Of a stretch of 64,000 nucleotides of DNA, positions 28,762 to 36,649 are shown one piece after another. Position numbers and translations under genes: made by a program. Under the pieces are notes generated by a model. The model did not search any database, had not been told where the DNA came from, and saw only the letters and a list, made by a program, of their open reading frames with translations. The first letter of the stretch is position 1; every line of letters starts with the position of its first letter. The DNA comes from Pedobacter sp. BMA (GTDB taxonomy: Bacteria; Bacteroidota; Bacteroidia; Sphingobacteriales; Sphingobacteriaceae), in contig NZ_LECU01000006.1 in assembly GCF_001027745.1 (NCBI RefSeq), positions 62,001 to 126,000 of the forward strand. The letters run 5' to 3'.

Positions 28762-30270
28762 CTATGCACTGAAAGCTGTTAATGCTTTTGTAATTCTATC
28801 CTTTGTTTCTTCAATGCCCAGTAACACGGCAATATCAAAAACGCCAGGCCCGAATTTACCACCTACTAACATGATCCGGAAGGGCAACATTAATTCACCT
28901 GGTTTAAAGCCTTTTTCTTCTGCAAGGGCTTTAAAAGCAGCTTCTTCACTGGTTGCATCAGTAAGTGTTAAACGTTCAGCAAAAGAGTTGAAAAAATCAA
29001 CTTTTTCCTGGGTCCATTTTGGTTTGACAGCGTTGATGTCATATTCTACAGGGCTGGCAAAGAAATAGCTGCTTTGGGATACAAAATCAGGCAACAAGGT
29101 GCACCGATCTTTTATGAGATCAATTACGGTAGTGAGGAAGTCAAGACTGTTCACATCTATTCCGGCATTTCTAAGTTCAAGAGCAACTTCAGGTGCAATT
29201 TTTTCGGCGCTTTGCGCTTTAATCCATTCGTGGTTATACCATTTAGCTTTTTCAAAATCGAACTTTGCTCCCGCTTTGCTTATTCTATCTACTGAGAACT
29301 TTTCTTCCAGTTCTTTAAGGGAGAAAAGCTCCTGGTCGGTTCCATCATTCCACCCTAATAATGCCAGCATATTCACAAAAGCTTCCGGCATAAAGCCTAA
29401 CTCTTTGAAGCCTTTTGTAGTTTCATCCGTTTTAGGATCTGTCCAGTTCATGGCATAAACAGGAAAGCCTAGGCGATCACCATCGCGTTTGCTTAATTTG
29501 CCATGGCCATCGGGCTTTAAAATTAAAGGTAAATGTGCCCACTGTGGCATATCAGCCTCCCAGCCTAAATATTTCCAAAGTAAAATGTGAACCGGTGCTG
29601 AAGGCAGCCACTCTTCCCCGCGGAAAGCATGAGAAATCTCCATTGCTTTATCATCCACCACTACTGCCAGGTGATAGGTTGGCATTCCATCGGCTTTTAA
29701 CAATACTTTATCATCCACAAGAGATGTATCAAAACTTACGTCACCCCGGATGGCATCGTTGAAATGAACGATTTCATCTTCCGGAACTTTTATTCGGATG
29801 ACATGAGGTGTTTTTGCTGCAAGCAAATCTTCGACTTCGCTTAATGTTAATGTTAACGAGTTGCGCATTTGCATGCGTGTGGTTTGCCCATACTGAAAGT
29901 TGGGAATCTCTTTTCGTTTGACATCCAACTCTTCCGCGGTATCGAAAGCATAGTAAGCGTAACCATCATTAATAAGCTGTTCTGCAAATTTGCGATATCC
30001 GGGCTTGCGTTCGCTTTGGCGATAAGGGCCATAGGCACCTGGGTTTGCAGGGCTTTCATCTGGTGTAATTCCACACCAGTTTAAGCATGCTGTAATATAT
30101 TCTTCCGCGCCTTCTACAAAGCGCGTTTGATCAGTATCTTCTACACGAAGTACAAATGTTCCATTATTCTTTCTGGCAAACAGGTAATTAAATAATGCCG
30201 TACGAACGCCTCCTAAATGCAGCCCTCCTGTTGGACTTGGGGCAAATCTTACTCTAACTTTTTTATCCAT
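28762..30270 (-). CDS. gltX: Glutamyl-tRNA synthetase
   Basis: A 502-residue class I aminoacyl-tRNA synthetase. The HIGH-type motif is APSPTGGLHLGGVR at the N-terminus, and the KMSKS-type motif is KLSKRDGDRLG in the middle. The C-terminal helical domain binds the anticodon. I chose the ATG at 30268-30270 (MDKKVRVRFAPSPTGG), the usual family start; a reading from 30309 would add 13 unrelated residues over the upstream inverted repeats. It charges tRNA-Glu. The gene is single, with its own terminator. Confidence 0.97.
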   Translation of the reverse strand: MDKKVRVRFAPSPTGGLHLGGVRTALFNYLFARKNNGTFVLRVEDTDQTRFVEGAEEYITACLNWCGITPDESPANPGAYGPYRQSERKPGYRKFAEQLINDGYAYYAFDTAEELDVKRKEIPNFQYGQTTRMQMRNSLTLTLSEVEDLLAAKTPHVIRIKVPEDEIVHFNDAIRGDVSFDTSLVDDKVLLKADGMPTYHLAVVVDDKAMEISHAFRGEEWLPSAPVHILLWKYLGWEADMPQWAHLPLILKPDGHGKLSKRDGDRLGFPVYAMNWTDPKTDETTKGFKELGFMPEAFVNMLALLGWNDGTDQELFSLKELEEKFSVDRISKAGAKFDFEKAKWYNHEWIKAQSAEKIAPEVALELRNAGIDVNSLDFLTTVIDLIKDRCTLLPDFVSQSSYFFASPVEYDINAVKPKWTQEKVDFFNSFAERLTLTDATSEEAAFKALAEEKGFKPGELMLPFRIMLVGGKFGPGVFDIAVLLGIEETKDRITKALTAFSA

Positions 30271-30280
30271 AATTGGTTGT

Positions 30281-30328
30281 TTGAGCGCTAAGCATTTGAC
30301 GTTTGGCATATTAAGCGCTCAACGTCAA
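30281..30328 (-). repeat. Interleaved inverted repeats in the gltX leader
   Basis: Two inverted-repeat pairs cross each other: TTGAGCGCT (30281-30289) with AGCGCTCAA (30314-30322), and TTGACGTT (30296-30303) with AACGTCAA (30321-30328). They begin 10 nt upstream of the gltX ATG. Both pairs cannot form as simple nested stems, so they imply alternative hairpins, a pseudoknot or two overlapping operators. Confidence 0.5.
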
Positions 30329-30494
30329 GCACAAAACGCAAGACATTGCAAAGATAAGTTTTTCCTCTGTTTTATACCGTTTTCATGTTCGATGAAGGCT
30401 TATTGTTATAAAAAAGTTTGCATTTTGCTTTTGGAAAAAGGATAATGGTTTTATGTTTTTTCCGTTTTGTTATTGTAATTTGGCTACCCAAAGC

Positions 30495-31703
30495 ATGAAC
30501 CCATATCAAAAGAAACGCCGTTGGAAGTTTTTCCTTCTCATTTTTGCCATCCTAATTGGCATTGCTTCAGTATTTTATACAGATTCGTTTGTTAAGAAAA
30601 TGGAGCGTGAGGAAGCTATTCAGTTTCAGCTTTGGGTGAGAATACAGGAGCGTTCCATGTTTCTAATGGACAACGATAATTTTACTTCGATTGTTGAGAC
30701 AGTAAGGGCGAACACCAAGGTTTCGGCTATTATGGTTGACTCTACTGGTGTAATCACTTCATTTTTTGGCCTTGACACCACAAAGACGAACTACATTACT
30801 GCCGATGCAAAGTTGACTTATGACAGCCTTTACTTCGTGAGGCAACTGAAGGTTATGAAATCGCAGCATAAACCGCTGGAGATGAACATTCTGGGCACGA
30901 AGTATAAAGCTTACTACAAGGATTCATTTATACTTACGCAGCTACGTTATTTTCCATACATCCAAATGGGTGTAATATTTTTGTTTTTGCTGACAGCTTA
31001 TGCTGCATTTAGTTCGGCGCGAAGAGATGAGCAGGATCATGTCTGGGTTGGCCTTGCGAAAGAAACAGCCCATCAGCTTGGCACGCCTATATCCTCGCTA
31101 ATGGCCTGGACAGAACTCATGAAATCTAAGTTTGATGCTGAAGATGATCCATTGATTGCGGAAATGGAAAACGACATTAAAAGGCTGGAAATTATTACCG
31201 ACCGTTTTTCAAAAATCGGATCAAAACCTATACTGGAAGATCATACCGTTTATATCGTGATCAGTGATTTTATCAGATATTTCAAAGTTAGAACTTCAGA
31301 TAAAGTGAAGTTTTTTATTACGGGCGATGAGCAGGTACGTGCGATGCTTAACATTCCACTTTTCGATTGGGTTATTGAAAATCTCCTTAAAAATGCTGCA
31401 AATGCTATTGAAAACGAGGGCTCAATTTCTATTAATATTATAGAAAACCTGGCGAAAGAGCAGGTTTTTATTGATGTTACCGATACAGGTAAGGGAATTC
31501 CAAGATCGAAATTTGACGCGGTATTTCAACCCGGTTATACGACAAGAAAACGCGGTTGGGGACTGGGATTATCGCTCACCAAACGTATAGTAGAAAATTA
31601 TCACAGTGGGGAGATTTTTGTAAAAGACTCGGAGCTTGGTAAGGGTACCACATTCAGAATTATTTTAAAAAGCAGCTTGAGATATGAACCGACCACAGCC
31701 TAA
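30495..31703 (+). CDS. Membrane sensor histidine kinase
   Basis: A 402-residue kinase: TM1 at about 9-27, a periplasmic domain of about 120 residues, TM2 near 160-176 (MGVIFLFLLTAYAAFSS), then HisKA with AKETAHQLGTPISSLMAW (phospho-His in AHQLG), an N box NLLKNAANAIE, a G1 box DTGKGIP and a G2 box GWGLGLSL. I chose MNPYQKKRRW (ATG at 30495) rather than an upstream ATG at 30453, since basic residues right before TM1 fit better. No response regulator gene is adjacent. The 3' end overlaps the next gene by 20 nt. Confidence 0.9.
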   Translation: MNPYQKKRRWKFFLLIFAILIGIASVFYTDSFVKKMEREEAIQFQLWVRIQERSMFLMDNDNFTSIVETVRANTKVSAIMVDSTGVITSFFGLDTTKTNYITADAKLTYDSLYFVRQLKVMKSQHKPLEMNILGTKYKAYYKDSFILTQLRYFPYIQMGVIFLFLLTAYAAFSSARRDEQDHVWVGLAKETAHQLGTPISSLMAWTELMKSKFDAEDDPLIAEMENDIKRLEIITDRFSKIGSKPILEDHTVYIVISDFIRYFKVRTSDKVKFFITGDEQVRAMLNIPLFDWVIENLLKNAANAIENEGSISINIIENLAKEQVFIDVTDTGKGIPRSKFDAVFQPGYTTRKRGWGLGLSLTKRIVENYHSGEIFVKDSELGKGTTFRIILKSSLRYEPTTA

Positions 31704-32193
31704 TGAATATCCGATCTGGGGTGAAACCTACATCAGCAAAGTTGACAGGGAGATATTTGAGATTTTAACTGAGCAGATCACAACACTGCCTGCATTATTT
31801 GAGCGGAACGCTGAGAAAGCTGATTATGCTTATGCTGAGGGGAAATGGACTTTGAAGGAAATGCTTGGCCATATTATCGACACAGAGCGTGTCTTTGCCT
31901 ATCGAATTACCTGCTTTGCAAGAAATGAAGCGCAGCCTTTGCCTGGCTTTGATGAAGATGCCTATGTATTAAATGCGCGGTTTGCGACGCGTGACCTCAA
32001 GGATCTGATTGAGGAATTTGCGAGTCTCCGGAAGGCCAATTTATTTTTGTTCCGATCCTTAAATGAGGATGAGTTGAATAGAAAAGGGATTGCTTCCGGA
32101 AGAGAGATTAACGTTAAATCCATTTTATTTATCGCAGCAGGTCACGTGATCCATCATGTTGGTATATTAAAAGATCGTTATCATGTGGTATAA
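31684..32193 (+). CDS. DinB-family putative metal-dependent protein
   Basis: A 169-residue four-helix protein of the DinB/YfiT superfamily. The conserved histidines appear in LGHIIDTERVFAYRI (about residue 60) and GHVIHHVGILKDRY near the end, the three-His site that binds a divalent metal. Related enzymes transfer thiols such as bacillithiol or act as hydrolases; the substrate here is unknown. It overlaps the kinase by 20 nt and the thioesterase gene by 11 nt, so the three are probably co-translated. Confidence 0.88.
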   Translation: MNRPQPNEYPIWGETYISKVDREIFEILTEQITTLPALFERNAEKADYAYAEGKWTLKEMLGHIIDTERVFAYRITCFARNEAQPLPGFDEDAYVLNARFATRDLKDLIEEFASLRKANLFLFRSLNEDELNRKGIASGREINVKSILFIAAGHVIHHVGILKDRYHVV

Positions 32194-32605
32194 AAACTTT
32201 ACTGTAGAAGAATTGAATAGCCGCCCCAAAAATCACATCGGGGGATTGCTGGGCATCCAGTTTACTGAAATCGGTGATAATTATATTACAGGTATCATGC
32301 CTGTAGATGAACGCACGCACCAGCCTGCCGGCATTTTGCATGGTGGCGCTTCAGTGGTGTTAGCCGAAACCCTTGGAAGTATTGGTTCATATATGTGTAT
32401 TGACCCGGAGAAGCATGTGGCAGTTGGGCTGGAAGTAAACGCCAATCATTTAAGGCCTGTAAAAAGTGGTTTTGTGAAAGGCATTTGCACCATTGTACAT
32501 CGGGGGGCGAAGACTCACATCTGGGATATTAAACTTTATGACGAGCGGGGTAAAATGAGTTGCATCAGCCGTTTGACTGTTGCTATTATAAATAAACCTC
32601 AGTGA
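32183..32605 (+). CDS. Hotdog-fold thioesterase (PaaI/MenI-like)
   Basis: A 140-residue single hotdog domain. The segment ERTHQPAGILHGGASVVLAET contains the HGG-turn and the catalytic acidic residue of the PaaI/1,4-dihydroxy-2-naphthoyl-CoA hydrolase group. It hydrolyses an acyl- or aroyl-CoA; MenI-type action in menaquinone synthesis is possible because Bacteroidota make menaquinone, but no men genes are nearby. Last gene of the kinase/DinB/thioesterase run. Confidence 0.9.
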   Translation: MWYKNFTVEELNSRPKNHIGGLLGIQFTEIGDNYITGIMPVDERTHQPAGILHGGASVVLAETLGSIGSYMCIDPEKHVAVGLEVNANHLRPVKSGFVKGICTIVHRGAKTHIWDIKLYDERGKMSCISRLTVAIINKPQ

Positions 32606-32624
32606 TGGCCAAAAGGTGAAATGG

Positions 32625-32651
32625 TAAGCCGGATGTTAATAACCCGGCTTA
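32625..32651. terminator. Possible bidirectional hairpin between convergent genes
   Basis: TAAGCCGG (32625-32632) and CCGGCTTA (32644-32651) form a perfect 8-bp stem with an 11-nt loop, 20 nt past the thioesterase stop and 7 nt before the end of the opposite gene. The T-run is poor on both sides, so termination is uncertain. Confidence 0.4.
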
Positions 32652-32657
32652 TCAAAT

Positions 32658-33032
32658 TCAGACTTTCGGGTTATGTGATTGGGTATCCAACCATTTCTTC
32701 TCGATCAGATAAGATACAATTAAACCGAATCCTCCAAAAACGCCTAAACATCCGAAATAAACTGCAACAGACTGTGATTCTTCCTGATGTGTTAAATCGC
32801 TTCCATATATTCCCCGAACCGTAAATAAGGCTACCAATAAGCCTAGCCCTAAGCCCACGAGTAAGAGACCAAATTTTAAGCTGACAAAAGGCTTCGGCGT
32901 TGCTTTGTGGATACCCGGATCTATGCCACGCTCAATCATGGCCATTTTTTCTTTATTTGATAGATAACGAATTCCGAATACCATCGCGAATGCGCCTAAG
33001 AAAAGTGAAATTGGAACTAATATACCTTCCAT
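32658..33032 (-). CDS. Small membrane protein, DUF6249-like
   Basis: A 124-residue protein with three hydrophobic segments (about residues 4-21, 54-73, 90-110). The first is followed by LSNKEKMAMIERGID, a motif common in small membrane proteins of this phylum (DUF6249 type) whose function is unknown. It is encoded divergently from the ECF sigma gene, and an ECF-type promoter element on this strand lies about 60 nt upstream (33093-33121), so it may be a direct target of that sigma factor. Confidence 0.8.
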   Translation of the reverse strand: MEGILVPISLFLGAFAMVFGIRYLSNKEKMAMIERGIDPGIHKATPKPFVSLKFGLLLVGLGLGLLVALFTVRGIYGSDLTHQEESQSVAVYFGCLGVFGGFGLIVSYLIEKKWLDTQSHNPKV

Positions 33033-33092
33033 AACTATAATTTTTAACTGTTAATATTTAAACTCTTGCCTGAACCGTGTTCTGTGTATTAT

Positions 33093-33121
33093 GACTACAT
33101 GTTTCTTAACCAGGTTACACC
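33093..33121 (-). promoter_or_regulatory. ECF-type promoter element toward the DUF6249-like gene
   Basis: On the minus strand GGTGTAACCTG (complement of 33111-33121), a 10-nt spacer and ATGTAGTC (ending at 33093) repeat, at the same spacing, the element in front of the ECF sigma gene. TGTAACC fits an ECF -35 ('AAC' core) and AGTC a -10 near CGTC, 16 nt apart. Confidence 0.6.
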
Positions 33122-33173
33122 TAAAGTGAAAATCAGTCAACAACCGTATACTGCCGTAATGATTTAACCATTC

Positions 33174-33202
33174 GGTGTAACCTGATCATGATTGATGTCG
33201 TC
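33174..33202 (+). promoter_or_regulatory. ECF-type autoregulatory promoter of the sigma/anti-sigma pair
   Basis: GGTGTAACCTG (33174-33184), a 10-nt spacer and ATGTCGTC (33195-33202) give TGTAACC-N16-CGTC, the shape of ECF sigma promoters. The predicted start lies near 33209, 6 nt before the ATG at 33215. Its 11-bp 5' part is the exact inverse of 33111-33121. Confidence 0.65.
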
Positions 33203-33214
33203 TAATTGCTGAAG

Positions 33215-33793
33215 ATGGAGCAGACTACAGATTTAGCGATAATAGAGCAGGTATTGAGTGGTGATTCCACTCAATATGCCTTGTTGGTTAAGCGACATCA
33301 ACGGTTTGTATTTACACTTGCATTAAGATTTAGTAAAAACCGGGAAGATGCAGAAGAAATTGCCCAGGATTGCTTCGTAAAGGCTTATAAGGCACTTGGC
33401 ACTTTTAAGCAATCTTCCAAATTCACTACCTGGCTGTATACCATTACTTACACTACCGCAATGACCTTTTTGCGTAAAAAGCGGGTGGCAACTTCTTCGA
33501 TTAACGATGAGGAAACAGCTTTTCAGCTGGAGAACCACATCTCGGCTTTCAAAGCGGATCATTACGAAAGAAAGGACATCCATAATTTTTTGAACCAGGC
33601 CATTGAGCAGCTATTACCCGATGATGCCGCGATCATCACCTTATTTTATCAGGGAGAGCAAAGTTTGGAGGAGATTGGTGAGAGTTTGCATATGGAGCCG
33701 AATACGGTTAAAGTAAAATTACATCGGGCACGGCAGCGGCTTAAGGATAAGCTACAATATTTATTACAACATGAAGTAAATGAATTATTATGA
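33215..33793 (+). CDS. ECF RNA polymerase sigma factor
   Basis: A 192-residue sigma-70-family factor with region 2 (FVFTLALRFSKNREDAEEIA through FKQSSKFTTWLYTITYTTA, about residues 30-80) and region 4 (SLEEIGESLHMEPNTVKVKL, about 150-170), and no regions 1 or 3, typical of ECF factors. I chose ATG 33215 over an in-frame TTG at 33206, which would overlap the predicted transcription start. The stop overlaps the anti-sigma ATG (ATGA), so the two are coupled. The paired promoter elements suggest that it drives its own gene and the divergent one. Confidence 0.94.
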   Translation: MEQTTDLAIIEQVLSGDSTQYALLVKRHQRFVFTLALRFSKNREDAEEIAQDCFVKAYKALGTFKQSSKFTTWLYTITYTTAMTFLRKKRVATSSINDEETAFQLENHISAFKADHYERKDIHNFLNQAIEQLLPDDAAIITLFYQGEQSLEEIGESLHMEPNTVKVKLHRARQRLKDKLQYLLQHEVNELL

Positions 33794-34266
33794 ACAGAAT
33801 AGAAGAACAGCTTTGGGATTATATTGATGGGAACCTGGACGAGGCTCATGCAAAAACTATCGCAGATCAGATTCATTCGAACCCGGAGCTAAAACACCAG
33901 TATGAGCAGTTGGTAAGTTTAAATTTAACGCTGAATGCCTTATCGCAGGACGAACCTTCTTTGTCTTTCACGAGGAATGTTATGGAAAGCATTGCTCATG
34001 AACCGCAGCCAGTAGCTTTAACCACTAAAGTTAATAAAAAACTGATATATGGTATAGGTTTGATCCTGGTGCTTCCCCTTTTTTCTATGTTTGCCTATAT
34101 CGTTTATTATTCAGATTTGAGGTTGCCGGATTTTAATTTAAATCTGAACTTCAATTTAAAAAAGTTTTTTACGCCTACCGCTTTTAATATTTTTATTTTC
34201 TCTGACATCGTTATCGGGTTAATATTTCTGGATCATTTACTGAGAAGTAAAGCGGCAGGGAAATAG
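33790..34266 (+). CDS. Probable anti-sigma factor (membrane protein)
   Basis: A 158-residue protein. The cytoplasmic N-terminus (IEEQLWDYIDGNLDEAHAK, then 'I..NPELKHQYEQL') resembles the anti-sigma domain of zf-HC2-like proteins, but without the zinc His/Cys set. Two hydrophobic segments follow (about residues 93-114 and 133-150) with LPDFNLNLNFNLKKFF between them. Coupling to the ECF gene by an ATGA overlap makes an anti-sigma role likely. The signal is unknown. Confidence 0.8.
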   Translation: MNRIEEQLWDYIDGNLDEAHAKTIADQIHSNPELKHQYEQLVSLNLTLNALSQDEPSLSFTRNVMESIAHEPQPVALTTKVNKKLIYGIGLILVLPLFSMFAYIVYYSDLRLPDFNLNLNFNLKKFFTPTAFNIFIFSDIVIGLIFLDHLLRSKAAGK

Positions 34267-34296
34267 ACGGAAGCATTTGAGGGAGATAAGAAGTGT

Positions 34297-34329
34297 AAAA
34301 AAAAAGGCCCCGATTTGATTCGAAGCCTT
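34297..34329 (-). terminator. Intrinsic terminator after the cold-shock gene
   Basis: On the minus strand AAGGC and GCCTT arms (plus 34325-34329 and 34304-34308) plus an inner CGA/TCG pairing form a stem with a small internal loop, followed by nine T residues (A run at 34297-34305). It lies 21 nt past the stop codon. Confidence 0.75.
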
Positions 34330-34350
34330 ATTTGCAAATATGATAGTTAA

Positions 34351-34542
34351 TTAAATTACTTTCACATTAACGGCGTTTAAGCCTTTTTTACCGTTAGCAA
34401 CTTCGTACTGAACTTTGTCGTTTTCACGGATTTCGTCGATAAGACCTGTTGAATGAACAAAAATTTCGCTATCGCCGTTCGCAGGGATAATAAAGCCAAA
34501 ACCTTTAGTTACATTGAAGAATTTTACTGTGCCTTCTTGCAT
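34351..34542 (-). CDS. Cold-shock protein (CspA family)
   Basis: A 63-residue OB-fold protein with both RNA-binding motifs, RNP1 KGFGFI and RNP2 IFVHST, and GTVKFFNVTKGFGF at the N-terminus. It is slightly shorter than E. coli CspA (70). It binds single-stranded nucleic acid and acts as an RNA chaperone. A single gene with its own promoter and terminator. Confidence 0.97.
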   Translation of the reverse strand: MQEGTVKFFNVTKGFGFIIPANGDSEIFVHSTGLIDEIRENDKVQYEVANGKKGLNAVNVKVI

Positions 34543-34567
34543 TGTATTAAATATTAAATTAAGAACG

Positions 34568-34596
34568 CAAGGTAAGTTTTAATTTTTAAAATCAAA
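34568..34596 (-). promoter_or_regulatory. Promoter of the cold-shock gene
   Basis: On the minus strand TTTG (complement of 34593-34596), an 18-nt spacer and TACCTTGC (complement of 34567-34574, one T short of TACCTTTG) fit the Bacteroidota promoter. The predicted leader is only about 20 nt, so the long leader seen in E. coli cspA is absent here. Confidence 0.5.
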
Positions 34597-34645
34597 ATAA
34601 TTTTTAACATTATTTTAACGTTAAAATTTTGTAAACATCAGATTA

Positions 34646-35572
34646 TTAAGGCTTTTTAATTGCCTTACCAATCATAGTCAGCGTAATTTCGCTATTGTGT
34701 GGGATTCCGAGAGTAGTACCTGGTGCCACATCAAACAAATTTCTGAGGTAGATATCAGCTATCCCCTGCGCTACTTTCTTTTTGGCCTCCACACTTTCAG
34801 GAAGTACATTATAAATGGTTTTTACGTGAATGCCACCCTGGAAATCGACAACCGCGGCTACCTGATACGCAAAATCCTTATATGCTCTGTCTATCCGTAT
34901 AATGTATTGAGGAAACATATAATCGTAGGCTTCAGTTCTGTTATTGGAGCGATCTACGGTACTGATTTTTTCAACCTTGGCAATTTTACTTTTTGAAATA
35001 AACTGAACAGGGTCTGTCGCAGCAAAGGCGCTATCACTATTGTTATTCACTGTGGCACAACGGTGTTCTATATAAGCTGTATCTGCTTTTGTTGGTTTTT
35101 GTAGTTCTTCTGCTTTAGCTTTTAAGGTCTTAATGTAATCATTGGCGTAAAAAGTCATATTCACATCAGACCGGACATCTGAAGCGATAACCTTACCGTC
35201 GACCTGAATGCGCTGGAAAACCAGGCTATCTTTACTAATGTGTTTTACTTTAAAAAATTCAGCTGCAAAGTTATAAACATTGCCATGATCATACTGCAGG
35301 TAAAAATTCTGCATCCGATGCTTCTGCGGGCTCCATGCCGACATTGTATCTTCCGCAACTACCTCAATAATCCATGAGGGCTTTTGCATGAAGCCCTGGT
35401 CATTGAAAGAATAGCCGTCTTTAAATCTCCGTTTTACTTCTGTGTACCTGATTCCTTTAACAGGTTCAAAAGTAAAGTCTCTCAGCGTTGGATTGCTTGT
35501 TTTGGATCCACGGTTGCAGGCGGATAAGATCAGTACAAAAAAAAGCGGGTATAATATGTTTTTAAACATCAT
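34646..35572 (-). CDS. Hypothetical lipoprotein
   Basis: A 308-residue predicted lipoprotein: signal MFKNILYPLFFVLILSAC with lipobox LSAC. The body has no motif I recognise; it is a mixed alpha/beta sequence with a central Lys/Glu-rich helix (TLKAKAEELQKPTKAD). Either of two adjacent ATGs (35572 or 35569) could start it. It ends 54 nt from the opposite glycosidase gene. No function is proposed. Confidence 0.75.
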   Translation of the reverse strand: MMFKNILYPLFFVLILSACNRGSKTSNPTLRDFTFEPVKGIRYTEVKRRFKDGYSFNDQGFMQKPSWIIEVVAEDTMSAWSPQKHRMQNFYLQYDHGNVYNFAAEFFKVKHISKDSLVFQRIQVDGKVIASDVRSDVNMTFYANDYIKTLKAKAEELQKPTKADTAYIEHRCATVNNNSDSAFAATDPVQFISKSKIAKVEKISTVDRSNNRTEAYDYMFPQYIIRIDRAYKDFAYQVAAVVDFQGGIHVKTIYNVLPESVEAKKKVAQGIADIYLRNLFDVAPGTTLGIPHNSEITLTMIGKAIKKP

Positions 35573-35625
35573 AGAAAATATTGGCTAAAATAATCAAATT
35601 ACCATCAGAATCCTTGAAAACTGTT

Positions 35626-36492
35626 TTACCTTTTCTTGATCAGAATAACGTTGGCCACTTTGCGCTCGCCTTCATGATCCCACTTTTTATTATCGGTGGG
35701 ATAGTTCACAATTCCATTATCAGGAAAACCGTTTATCCAAAGGGTAGTAGAACCTCCGCCATCGAAATTGATCGCGCTTTCACAGCCTAGCCAGTGCATG
35801 AACCTGGTCAGTTCAAACAGACTCATCCCGGCAGAGAGATCATTACGGCCATCTACTGTAAGTAAGATAATTTTACCGTTTTTCTTTATTCCCAGGCAGG
35901 TTCGTGGATGCCTAAGACGATTGAAAGCAGTGGTATCAAGGTATTGGTCTGTATTGTTTATGGTTAACAGTGGTCCGTTTAACAAAACATCAGCAGCTGA
36001 AATCCTATTTTCCCAATCTGACGTACCATCCCATTTCGCAATTTCAATTTTTCCATTTTTAATCACTATGGCTGCCTGCTGATGACGTGCCCTAACCCCG
36101 TTTTTATCAAATTGGTTAGTATTTACTATTTTGCCGTTTACTTTTACAAAATCAACAGAACCTCCATTCTTTACATCAAAGAAATTACCATTTACAGCAG
36201 CTAAAGCAGTATCACGTTTTCCGAAATTACTGGTGGTGACCAGAACTTTTTCTTCGGCCGCAAGGGCAAAAAAAACCTTCTTTCCTGTGTTTTTGACTTC
36301 TAAAAAAGAAATATTCTGATTGGCTCCAAATAGATTATTCTGTTTAAAGTGATGCTGATACAAGGCTATTTGTCTGGCAATTTTAGTTTTCTGCCATTTC
36401 GTTTTAGTTACAATTATAGAATCTGATTGCTGTGCAAAAGCCTTAAATCCACAAAGGGATATGAAAATAAGAAGATGAATTTTTTTCAGCAT
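35626..36492 (-). CDS. Exported phosphodiester glycosidase-family (NAGPA-like) protein
   Basis: A 288-residue exported protein (signal MLKKIHLLIFISLCGFKAFA). The segments VNGNFFDVKNGGSVDFVKVNG and especially INFDGGGSTTLWINGFPDNG are the hallmarks of the phosphodiester glycosidase (NAGPA/DUF2233) family, whose human member uncovers mannose-6-phosphate tags and whose bacterial members cleave sugar phosphodiesters, perhaps wall-teichoic or exopolysaccharide linkages. The substrate is unknown. Confidence 0.9.
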   Translation of the reverse strand: MLKKIHLLIFISLCGFKAFAQQSDSIIVTKTKWQKTKIARQIALYQHHFKQNNLFGANQNISFLEVKNTGKKVFFALAAEEKVLVTTSNFGKRDTALAAVNGNFFDVKNGGSVDFVKVNGKIVNTNQFDKNGVRARHQQAAIVIKNGKIEIAKWDGTSDWENRISAADVLLNGPLLTINNTDQYLDTTAFNRLRHPRTCLGIKKNGKIILLTVDGRNDLSAGMSLFELTRFMHWLGCESAINFDGGGSTTLWINGFPDNGIVNYPTDNKKWDHEGERKVANVILIKKR

Positions 36493-36572
36493 GGTTACCT
36501 GTTTTGGATAAAATTAAGAAACACATTAAAACTCTATGTAACCTCTCAGAAATTATACATTCTTTGCTTTAC

Positions 36573-36608
36573 AAAAAAGGGAGCAGTTAACTGAATAACT
36601 GCTCCCTT
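36573..36608 (-). terminator. Intrinsic terminator after the large metalloprotease
   Basis: AAGGGAGCAGTTA (36577-36589) and TAACTGCTCCCTT (36596-36608) form a 13-bp perfect stem with a 6-nt loop. On the minus strand it ends in six T residues. It lies 41 nt past the gene at 36650. Confidence 0.9.
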
Positions 36609-36649
36609 CTAATGGGTGAGTGAATGAGTGATTACCCAACCACCCGGCT

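Noticed and set aside
28564-28782. 72-codon open frame on the plus strand
   Set aside because: No recognisable motif, unusual composition, and it runs through the gltX terminator hairpin; the region looks non-coding.
35581-35790. 69-codon open frame on the plus strand
   Set aside because: It lies opposite the conserved DGGGST region of the phosphodiester glycosidase gene and has no family pattern.
36534-36560. TGTAACC near 36537 as another ECF promoter
   Set aside because: At the 16-nt spacing it has no GTC-type -10 box, and it faces away from any plus-strand gene.
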